Shown: positions 54,994 through 64,000 of the stretch, piece after piece | How positions within the stretch are numbered: position 1 is the stretch's first letter | How the letters are laid out: each line of letters opens with the position of its first letter | Source: Telopea speciosissima | Taxonomy: Eukaryota; Streptophyta; Magnoliopsida; Proteales; Proteaceae | Direction of reading: 5' to 3' | DNA: 64,000 bases | Assembly (NCBI RefSeq): GCF_018873765.1 | Contig: NC_057918.1 | Span: forward strand, 62,746,871-62,810,870 | Made by a program: the position numbers and the translations under genes | The notes under the pieces: generated by a model | What the model saw: only the letters and a program-made list of their open reading frames with translations | Database searches by the model: none | Told to the model about the DNA's origin: nothing

Positions 54994-57900
54994 TGTCAAA
55001 CCTGCCTCTAACTAACTGGAATTTTGGATGAAGGACAAGGACCTCTAACCAGACACCTAAACACACTGTGGAGCATCACTCCAGTGGATGAATTCAGTGG
55101 AGAACCCCTGAGGATGTCCTCCTACATACCTGTCAGAAGATGGATTACAGACCCATACAGCTGCACTGCCAATAGCATGATGTACTGCATCAACCCCTGG
55201 TACTCTCTCTCCTATCCATATTTATGGGGCCCACACCTGTTCAGATGTGTGTCAGACCCTGGATGAGGTACTGGTGCAATGCCCAAGCCATAGGCCAAGC
55301 ACCTGTGCAAGCCCAAGGCCTATACAACAATGCTGCATTTTCTGGGTGATGCACTGGGCAATTGGCCCAAAGGCCCAGAGAATCACCCAGAGTGGCTGAA
55401 ATGGGCTTATTGGACTCCAGACATGTGGGGACCACCCATATAGACCATGAACACCCTCTAGGGGTAGATGAGAATTTTAGGAACCGTTACCCACCCTTGG
55501 AGCCATGTGGACCCCACCTGTGCAGCTAGAATGCAGTAAAAAATGCATTCTTGATAAATGGACCATGCGGCCAAACAGGCCTTAGTCAGGCCAACTCTAT
55601 AAATAGAGGAGGGGGGACTGCCATTTTGTCCTTGCTACTGTAACTGAAAGAGAGAAAGAGAGAAAGAGAAGGAAAAGGAAGAAGAAGAGAAGGAAAGGCA
55701 GAGAGAAGAATAAGGAAGACCTGTGCTGCAATTTTGTGCACTGAACCAGCTACATACCACCTCCAGGTAATAATCCTTATCCCTGTATGCTACTGTTCTC
55801 TGTGTTGGTTCCCTGATCTCTGCTCTGATGGTTGTATCCCAGACCTGTAATGCCCAGAACATCACTGGGATGGCTTGGGAAGCATCAGATCTAACATGCA
55901 AAGCTATTGCATGTAAGATCTAACCATGATACATCAGATTTACTGCTATTTTTACTGCTGAGACTAAAGTCAGTCTCTATGCTTGACTGCACAGCACAGT
56001 TGCACCCATAATAGGCAGTCTGGGCATGGATCTTTGCATGCAAGCTGATCCTTGCATACCTTAGCATAGGATCAGTGTCCTATAATGAAAGTATACGTAG
56101 AACAGGCCCTGCGTGCAGCCCAAACTGAATCCTTGAGCTTGAGCACAGCCTGGACAGCTGTTCTCTGTGATATCAAAACAGCTCCTTGCTTCTAAATGGG
56201 TAAACCAAACCCAAAACCATTATGACTAGTGGATTTTCCTCCAATTATGGTCCATGACCATCCCTCATGCATCCCTATTCAAAGCCATGGCAGCCCCTGT
56301 TGCAAAACCCAAGAAAAGCTGCCCAAACCCGTGTCAAACAGGCTATGGGCGATTGGCCCAATCACCCAATGAAATGCCCAAAGATATAAACTGGGCTCAA
56401 TTTGTGTCCTATCTTTTTGGGCCTTCACCAGTGACCTATGGGCTGTGTGATGAGGTGGTAAATGACCAAAATACCCCTCTCCACTTATGCTTGCTGTCCT
56501 CTATACCCTGAGTACTCAAGTGGGCCCCACAGGCCCAGGTAACCATGTCCAGGATTGGTTTCAGCTGAACTGCTGACCTGGGTATTGGCTTGTGTGACTG
56601 TTTGGGCCATGTATTGACTGACTATGCTGTTAGGTACCAAGTCAGATAGATTTCCACATCTCTGGATGATGCACCGGGAGATAGACCCGAAAGCCCAGTG
56701 CAAGGCCTAGAGAATTCCAAGTAACATCAGTATAAACACAAAGTCAGACTAGTAAGCCTAGACCAATGCTAGGATATTAATGTAACTTTAAATATTAATT
56801 GACACACATTTATGATCCGATAAATTAGGTTTTGATCCCGTGCTCGAGGTGCACAGTCAGACACCAACCGGAACAGAATCGACAACTGAACCAGTAGGAC
56901 CAAAACAAGGTGAGTGAAATTACACCATGTATGTAAATGCGACACGGCTAATATGTCAACACAAATTATAATGATACTATTACATTGTTCACTTAATTCA
57001 ATTACTGTGAATTCTATTGAATAAAGAATGCTTGTCTGGTGAATTCTGTGATTGGACATTGAATGCTGTATGTGAATTGCTAGACTAGATGCCATAGCTG
57101 GCTTGGAAATGAGGCCAATGGTAGCCCGTAGAATGGGATACGATTGACACCACCCAACTCATACGATGCCATATAGATGCATTGGGCTAGATTATCATCA
57201 CATGTGCTACGTACCCTTGCCAATAGGGGTTAAGGTGTTGGATGCCTGTGAGAGTGACCATATGAAAGAGAAAAGAAAAGAAAAAGAAAAGAAAAGAGGA
57301 ATGTTATGGGCCATAAGCCAGAGAAAATAAATGTAATATGTGAAAGAAGGGATGGATGCCTCACCGGTTAATCTCAGAGGGCTGGTCAGGCTGACCTTGG
57401 TGACTGATGCGGGAGCTGATCGGTCCTCTCTGAGAACTCAATGGGTATATCGCGGGAAGGGGTTAAAAGCCCGCACTAGGGATACATGTTAGGTGGCTAA
57501 TAAATAAAATGAGCTACACCTCATGTAGGACTCATATGGTTGTGCTTGCATGTGTATGCATGGTAACATTTTCATTCACGGGCTCGGTGGAGCTCACATT
57601 CTATTATATATGTTTTTGTTAGATGATCCTACAGGTGGATGTTACTATGGCGGGGAGGCTAATCTCCCGGAGGTGAGCTATGGTGGGTATGGCGATATTG
57701 GTATGGACCCGGACGGAGGTTATACCGCTGGTACGAGTATTTTTGGTGGTAGCTGAGGATGACCCGTGAAGGGTGTTATTGACTCTGTTTTGACCTTGGG
57801 ACTCCTTTTGGTTTGTTGGAGATTCTATCTTTTGTACAGCTTTGTTTTTGGGGTTCGGGTTACCTTACTCTATTTATATTCTTTTGTATAAAGCTGTGTC

Positions 57901-58181
57901 TAATAGAGTTAGGAGCTGCTGGAATTCTGGGAGTGAGAGAGAGAATGAACTAAAACACTATGATGTATATATTTTCCTTTCGTTGTTTTACTTTTCCTTT
58001 TTAAATGTTTAATGTAAATATAGCTTTCCGCTGCACTCTGAGTTTTACATTATGTATTATGGTGGATGTGTGTGTCTGTGAATGGATTAACTGCTTCTAG
58101 ATCCTTGGGGTTTGGCTGATTGTTGCAGTGCAATTTGGGTCACCTACCTAATCCTCCCAGGGGGTGGTTTGGGGTGTGACA
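54994..58181 (+). mobile_element. Tekay/Del-like gypsy solo LTR, 3.2 kb
   Basis: Starts TGTCAAACCTGCC and ends TTTGGGGTGTGACA, with a perfect 5-bp target duplication GATAG at 54989-54993 and 58182-58186. The 3' style (GATCCTACAGGTGGATG, later GGGTGTGACA) and length fit the large LTRs of the Tekay/Del chromovirus group. No internal region is present, so it is a solo LTR left by recombination. A TATA box and leader lie at 55598. It interrupts the Tat-like LTR that continues at 58187. A reverse fragment of the family lies at 920-1771. Confidence 0.8.
55598..55605 (+). promoter_or_regulatory. TATA box of the Tekay-like LTR
   Basis: TATAAATA is followed within about 30 bp by CATTTTGTCC and a GAAAGAGAGAAAGAG leader. 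Position within a complete LTR supports a U3/R boundary promoter. Confidence 0.55.
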
Positions 58182-58186
58182 GATAG

Positions 58187-59403
58187 AGGGGGTGGGGTCA
58201 TGCTTCAATTTAAAGAAATAGGAGTCGCCACCTGGGGTTTGGGCTTAGGACCCAACAAGTGGTAGCCCAATCTCTCGGGACTGGAAAGGGTTACATGATT
58301 CCATATGGTCTGGTCAGAGATTCTGGGTAAGTGGTTAGGTTATGAGGATGAGAAGGTATTAGCACCCCACCTCGCCCTGCTGAATCGGTCTTTTTACTAG
58401 ATGCTAGGTTTTGAATTTTCTCCCATAGTAGCATGTCTTATAGCAACATGTATGGCTAAATCATGATGCAATAACTATTTACAAGAAGAGAAAGTATGTT
58501 ATCTTAAATAGAAAGTATGTTATCTTAAATACTATGTACACTAAATAGAAGAACTTAAGAGTCTACAGTGTGTCGAAATAAAAGAGTAAGAATGTATACC
58601 TGTACGCGAAACTCATGAGATCTCGAAGAATGAATGTCCCCCCGGCTCAAGTGGAGACAAATGACTGACTTATCTCTCATTGGACAGAATAACGACTTCT
58701 GAAGGTTAGGTTGGATTCTCAAAATTTAGGCAGATTAACGATGTCACAAAGGCCTTGAAACCAAATGCTTGATACTTAGACAGAATAATGGCACTGCAAA
58801 AGATTTGGAAGCTAAGAACTCGATCTCTGGATAGAATAACGGCATCGGTGAAGATTCGGAGGCCAAATACTTTGATCTTCAGACAAAACAACTGCACTAC
58901 AGGGGACTCATAGTCTTCGTAGAAGAAAAGTATGGGAATGGGTTGGACAGTCGAATCCGGGCGACCCGGACTATGGACATGGTAACGGGACTAAGGATTT
59001 CAATACTGGGGATGGGACGGACCCTGAGACAAGTGCAATAGGGCTTCAGACACTGAAACAGGCGAAACAAGGATCTAAGGGTGCACTTCCGGAGAAAAGT
59101 TGCTTGTTGCAAATGAGGGAGGGGACCCCTATTTTTAGGGGTCCAGGGGCGTTTCGCGGCGCCGTGATCAAATTTAGATTATTGAGTCACCATGGTTGTA
59201 GCGCCTCAGTAGTCTATTTTTTTGGTCCGAGGCACCGCAGAAGCCTAGTCTAGGCCCTGAAGCTAGAATTCCCTAGTTATGGGGAATTTTGGTTCTTTGA
59301 AAAGGCTTCAAAGTCTTTGGGGTTTTGAGAGACATTGTCAATCCTCCATGTCCTGTTGTAATCATCGCCCTGGGGGGGGGGAGGAAAAAATTCAGCGTCT
59401 ACA
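58187..59403 (-). mobile_element. Tat/Ogre-like gypsy LTR, copy 2
   Basis: Minus-strand LTR start TGTAGACGCTGAATTTTTTC at 59403, preceded (at 59404-59420) by a polypurine-type GGCCAAAGAGGGGCAAAC. It runs to a GGTGGCGACTCC motif near 58230 that resembles a Tat/Ogre primer-binding region, and on to the edge of the Tekay-like solo LTR. It aligns block by block with copy 1 at 2485-3573. Confidence 0.55.
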
Positions 59404-60065
59404 GTTTGCCCCTCTTTGGCCAAGGCCTGTGCCAATAGCCAAAGGGAGAAGACAAAAGATGGCCGGATTTTGTCACCAGGAGTATGTACTGCCGTCACTT
59501 TGTTCATAGGTGACGGAGTTGAACAATAAAACCACACTTCAGTAAATCAATCAGTAATTTTTTATTAAAAACTGATAATAGAATCATTTTCGGTGAAAAT
59601 CGATAGCAGAACAAAATCCGGTGAAAACTTGTCATTTAACCATTATTAGTTATGTGAGGGTGATGCGGCACCGCACAACCATATTCAATCATGCGAGGGT
59701 GATGCCGCACCACTTGAACCTAAAGATGAGGGATTCAGAGCTTTTCAGGGGTAATAAGGTAAAATGCCCGGGCACTATAAAATAGAGGGGAGGTCCCTCA
59801 TTTTTCATTATGCTTCTCAAGTGTAAGGCTCTATTGATTTTTTTTTCTTCTGATTATTTGGATTTCAATCTGTGAGTGACGATGACTTTGAGGAAGCACT
59901 TGCCCAGGTGAGCAGCTGATGGGAATAGGCTCAGCGACATTCGTGCTACGTGGTATCCAGGGAAGACCCTGAAAGATACCGGCCAATTCAAGTGCTACTG
60001 TGTCTAGGCAGGGCACCACGCTGTAAGTATCATACTCTACCTCTTATTTATGTATTTATAATATG
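59404..60065. other. Tat-like interior, non-coding
   Basis: It begins with the polypurine-type tract and contains a repeated GCGAGGGTGATGC(C/G)GCACC motif (about 59655 and 59694) and a TATA-like TATAAAAT at 59776-59783. No open coding frame of known family is visible. Confidence 0.4.
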
Positions 60066-60070
60066 GTAGG

Positions 60071-61581
60071 TGTTTGATGATAACAAACACATTGGTACAA
60101 GCCATTGTGTATCATTATGTCAACAGGATTGATGATAGAATAAAGAAGAACAAGCCAAGACTTGAAGGACATAGCACAAAGGCTGAATAAAGAAGTTCAA
60201 CATCAAGCTCAAAAGAAGTCCAAGACTTGGAAGCTCAAGAAGAAATCTCTCACAATATGGAAGAACTTCAAGACACCTCACCATTCATACAAAAGAATGA
60301 TCGAAGATTAAAGAATATCTCTAAAGGAAGCCAAGAACTCACACCCACAAGTGGAAGAAGCTCCAGAAGAACCAAATGCACTTAGAACACATTCTATGCA
60401 CATGCACATCAAATTGCATACGCATTGCATACATTCTTAGAGACTCTAGGAGGTACTAATCATCATGCCCTAGACCTAAGAATAAGTCCATAAAAATGAT
60501 GGACCAAACCCCAATAAAGTCCTAAGCAAGCTGGACAAAAACCCCGTGTCACAGTCAAGATTCAAGCAAAACTATCTGTAGGTCAACCTACAGATCGACC
60601 ATTTGAAGCAGAAGCTTGTCAGTGCGAACTGACAGATCTTTAGGTCGATCGATACCTATAGGTCGATCCATAGGTCGATCAACAATTGACCACCAGCCTT
60701 GAAAAGCCTATAATGGTTAGTTTTTTCAATGGTTCTTTTCTATAGGTCGACCTATAGACTTATAGGTTGACCGATAGACTAAAATCATGACCGTTTTATA
60801 TCCGTTAGGACTCAAACTCCACCCATATTTTTGCTATAAATAGAGCATCAAAATGGCTCTTAAAGCAACCCTTGAACATACAATATACACATCCAATTGA
60901 GATCATTGGAAGAGAGTTTCAAATCATTATTGAGAGCATTCTTTATTATTGAGCTCAAAGCTCCAACTTATTGTTCTTGTCCAAGAACTCAAGCTCTCTA
61001 TTCTCCACATCTTCTCCAAGTTGTATCATCAAGAAAAGTGCATTGAGAGATCAAAGGTGCATCATTATCATCGATATCATTCATATCATTGTGCACCGAT
61101 ATCACTCAAAGGGTAAAGTGTCACTACCCTTTGATAGGTATTTATATCACAACTTTACTATATTTATTTTGTTTATGCTTTTGATTTGAGAAAGCATTGT
61201 TGTATTAATCTAGACCGTACTTAGATTAGTACAAGGACCCTCTCATCCTTAAGAGATTGGAACGATACTCTTGTTCTGTAACTAAGATTGAAAGGATACT
61301 CTTGTTTTGGAACTAAGATTATAAGGATCTTCTTATCCTGTTAAAAAGAGTTGTAAATGTGTCATTTTTCCACCTATTGTATTGAAAGGGAAATACTAGT
61401 GGAATTCTCTCAAGGTTGAGAGGAGTGGATGTAGGCTAAGTTAGCTGAACCACTATAAATCTTGCGCCTCATTTACTTTTGCTTTTTACATTGCTCTATT
61501 TAATCTAAGTGTGCAACTAATCGAAAAAGATGCAAAATCCACTAGTGGTAACCTATTCACCCCCCTCTAGGTTACTCAACA
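60071..61581 (+). mobile_element. SIRE/Maximus-like copia solo LTR, 1.5 kb
   Basis: Starts TGTTTGATGATAACAAACAC and ends AGGTTACTCAACA, with a perfect 5-bp target duplication GTAGG at 60066-60070 and 61582-61586. TTTGATGATAACAAAC at the start and TATTCACCCCCCTCTAGG near the end are typical of SIRE-type LTRs. A TATA box (TATAAATA, 60835-60842) lies mid-way. An internal patch (about 60580-60775) repeats TAGGTCGAYC and its inverse several times, a possible hairpin region. No body is present. Confidence 0.82.
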
Positions 61582-61586
61582 GTAGG

Positions 61587-62475
61587 CATATCTCTGGCAC
61601 ACACAAATAAATACCACTATAGATCCTTAATGGTACGAAAACCAGTGCAAACCCATTCAATACCCCTCTAGATACCTAGTGGCACATAAATTCATTTAAC
61701 TCGATCTACTAGATACCACTATAGATATCCAATGGCATACAAATCAATGTAAATCCACTAGATACCACTATATGTACCCAATGGCACGTAAATCGATGCA
61801 AACTCATTGGATTCTATTATAGATATCAATGGCACACAAACCAATGTAAACCCATTAGATACTACTATAGGTACCTAATGATACCCAAATCGATGCAAAC
61901 CCACTAGATACCACTTTAGGTACCCAATAACACATAAATCAATGCAAATCCACTAGGTATCACTATAAGTACCTAATGCCACACAAATCAATGTAAATCT
62001 ACTAAATACCACTATAGGTACCCAATGACATGCAAATTAAAAATGCAAATCCACTAGAAACCACCATAGGTACCCAATGATACAAATTCATGCAATTCCA
62101 CTAGATACCACTGTAGGTACTCAATGATATACAAATTGATGCAAACCCCTTAGATACCACTATAGGGTACCCAATGATACACAAATTCATGCAATTCCAC
62201 TAGATACAGCTATAGGTATCCAATGGCACATAACATTGCAAATCCATTAGATATCACTATAGATACCCAATGGCACGTAAATTGATGTAAACCCACTAGA
62301 TACCATTATAGGTACGCAATAGCATGCAAATCAATGTAAATTCATTAGATATCACTATAGGTACCTACTGACACACAAATCGATACAAACCCACTAGATA
62401 CCACTATAGGTACCCAATGAACCTCAAATCGATGTAAACTCATTAAATACCACTATAGGTACCTAATGGCATACG
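61587..62475. repeat. Tandem array 1, unit about 50 bp, about 17 units
   Basis: Units carry CACTAGATACCACTATAGGT, then ACCCAATGGCACACAAATC and AATGCAAA(C/T)C. Units differ by several substitutions each and vary slightly in length, so the array is not newly amplified. Tandem arrays of this kind are often found in the interior of Tat/Ogre elements. Confidence 0.9.
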
Positions 62476-62855
62476 TCGTTCCACAGTAACATTTTCTTGG
62501 ATTGTCAATAGGATCGAACGAACGGTGTCGTTCCACAGTACCTTTTCTTGGAACGACTAAATGGTATCATTACATATTCCAAAGATTGCTATTTTCTTGG
62601 ATCGATTGAACTGTGTCGTTCCACATTCCAAATCGATCGAAGGATGTTATTCTACATTCCAAAGAGTAACATTTTCTTGGATGGACCGAAGGGTGTCTTT
62701 CCTCATTCCAAAGAGTAGCTTTTCTTGGATTGATTGAAGGGCTTTGTTCCGCATTCCAATGAGTACCACTTTCTTAGATCGATCGAAGGGTATCATTCTG
62801 CATTTTAAAGAGCCCTATTTTCTTGGATCGATCGAAGGGTGTCATTCCACAAATC
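62476..62855. repeat. Tandem array 2, unit about 50-57 bp
   Basis: About seven units share TTTTCTTGGATCGATCGAAG, a GGGTGTCATTCC(A/G)CATTCC-like block and AAAGAGTA. It abuts array 1 directly but has an unrelated unit. Confidence 0.85.
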
Positions 62856-62859
62856 AGCT

Positions 62860-63065
62860 AGCTCGACCAAAATAATATAGTGATTATATGACATACTGTT
62901 TGATGACACTACAAACACTGTGATCACATATGAGATATTGTGTGATTGCATGACATCCAATGTGATTACGTGAGATGCATATTAAGGAGTGATTATATGG
63001 CATACATAGTAATTATGCGACATACGACATAACTATATGATTACAAAAGCATACATAGTAGTGAC
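62860..63065. repeat. Degenerate array 3, ATTATATGACATAC-like units
   Basis: Short units with GTGATTATATGACATAC-like cores repeat about every 22-28 bp (62881, 62930, 62964, 62990 and so on). It is strongly decayed but continues the series of adjacent arrays. Confidence 0.55.
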
Positions 63066-63510
63066 ATAGCATAATAGGTTATATTGACCCAGAGATTCCA
63101 TTCCACAAGGGAATAAGTCCATCAATGACAAGTTCCTATTTTCTAGACCATAAGGTGTTGATGCCAATTGAACACATCTATACACTTGTAGTCATGGTCT
63201 GCTTGGTTCCACATACCGATGATAGCTGACTACATTTACATATATTTGCATTTGCATTATTGGTCTGGGTAGTACTCGTGTATTGACCAATTACGTAAGT
63301 TTTTGATCATGGTAGCATCCGCTTACTATCTGATTTTGCATGTGTTATCGACCAATTTTATTGAGTTTGGTTTTATCGCTTGCTTTTTTGAATTGTACCT
63401 TTGCCACCCCTGAGTAGGGTATCGGTAGTACATGCTCGTGGTGAAAAAAATTAGATGTTCTGTCTTTGCCCTTCAGCTATTATATAGGTCTCGGCTAAAG
63501 AGGGGCATTG
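63066..63510. other. Non-coding stretch ending in a polypurine tract
   Basis: No gene. At its right end GCTAAAGAGGGGCATTG (63494-63510) precedes an LTR start and is the inverted counterpart of the sequence at 59404-59420. Confidence 0.5.
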
Positions 63511-63733
63511 TGTAGACATGGAATCTTGTCATCCTTGGAAATGACAATAACAGGAAGCAGACTAACCTTTGTATTTCTCTCAAGAAGGACTCACTCGTGC
63601 ACAAAGACCATATCACCCTCACATCTGTAATAATGATAATAGTTAAAGAGCCAGTTTTGCCATGAAAGTTATGCAAAGACCTTTTAAGAAATTTCTCTTA
63701 TGTGAAATGGAAAATACAGCCGAACGACTATAA
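63511..63733 (+). mobile_element. Tat/Ogre-like LTR start, copy 3 (partial)
   Basis: Starts TGTAGACATGGAATC directly after the polypurine tract and shares AAATGACAATAACAGGA with the first 60 bp of copies 1 and 2, here on the plus strand. How far the LTR extends is unclear; an open frame follows from 63734. Confidence 0.5.
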
Positions 63734-64000
63734 GCCCACACACTAGTAATTTACCATGACTGGTGGCAGAGTTCTGACTCCCGCCTCAACTCTTTCCAAG
63801 CCTTCTATTTGCCTGATGGTCCTTTATTCAAGTCTGTTGTCGTGACGAGTTACGCCAATTCCCCCGCTACTAAGAAAGATGGCGGCCTTTCTGAAGTAGA
63901 AGTTCCTGAGGCAAACACACCAATCTGCTGCTCGAGCTCTTCTCCCATATTGAAGAGGTACTATTTACCTTCCCGGCCATGGTGGTCCTGCTCTCTACTG
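63734..64000 (+). CDS. Open frame running off the window end (unknown)
   Basis: A frame without stops runs from 63734 to the window end (89 codons) and has no Met near its start. It reads YHDWWQSSDSRLNSFQAFYL, then PDGPLFKSVVVTSYANSPA, then EVEVPEANTPICC. Codon use looks coding-like. It may be an exon or the start of a retroelement frame. I do not recognise it. Confidence 0.25.

Noticed and set aside
54766-54999. 77-codon minus-strand frame with DRKRPPPPREQSNLSF
   Set aside because: It may be Tat-like interior sequence, but no known domain or zinc knuckle is present. The support is too weak for a gene.
61587-62855. CRISPR-like regular repeats
   Set aside because: Units are contiguous with diverged copies and no unique spacers, and the DNA is plant nuclear. 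These are tandem arrays.
1-64000. tRNA and rRNA genes
   Set aside because: None was recognised by eye. Short matches to tRNA 3' ends are only retroelement primer-binding sites.

Overview
This window is nuclear DNA of a flowering plant. The evidence is spliced genes with GT-AG introns, a PLS-type pentatricopeptide (PPR) gene ending in a DYW domain, a Helitron, hAT elements and MITEs, Ty1/copia and Ty3/gypsy (Athila-, Tekay- and Tat-like) retroelements, and plant-mobile-domain fragments. The species cannot be named from sequence alone. Most of the window is transposon-derived. Only one gene looks intact.

Layout. 1-7,100: a hAT end, LTR fragments of two gypsy families (the Tekay-like and Tat-like families that recur at the far end), a foldback MITE, and a complete 1.5-kb non-autonomous hAT element with a perfect 8-bp target duplication. 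7,589-7,858: a plant-mobile-domain fragment. 8,596-17,080 (minus): the one apparently intact host gene, a 235-residue secreted protein with two saposin-B domains. It has five coding exons and a leader exon, and its introns carry a solo LTR and other insertions. 17,300-18,220: MITEs and a 133-bp tandem duplication. 18,470-30,588 (minus): a Helitron (host A|TC...hairpin...CTAG|T host) that has captured parts of at least two host genes, PRP6/STA1 and an ER-type HSP90, plus an unidentified leader exon present twice. A copia element is nested in it. 31,844-43,548: a PPR-DYW pseudogene split by two copia elements in opposite orientations. Removing each element and one target-site copy restores the PPR reading frame exactly. 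44,600-46,720: a decayed plant-mobile-domain gene. 47,098-53,504: an Athila-like element with 1.7-kb LTRs and no pol, keeping one gag-like frame broken by two C-to-T stop codons. 54,994-63,510: nested debris. It includes a 3.2-kb Tekay-like solo LTR, Tat-like LTR starts facing outward, a SIRE-like solo LTR and three adjacent tandem arrays.

Main interpretive points. (1) The three copia elements share unusual LTR ends, starting TA rather than TG. Their target duplications only match when the LTR is read this way. (2) The Helitron is a transduplicating element with several gene fragments on its own strand. (3) The saposin gene is intact but has lost the sixth cysteine of its first domain. (4) Insertions can be ordered by nesting: PPR gene, then two copia elements; Helitron, then copia; Tat-like LTR, then Tekay-like LTR reduced to a solo LTR. 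No new defence or biosynthetic system was found. The novelty lies in transposon structure and captured genes.
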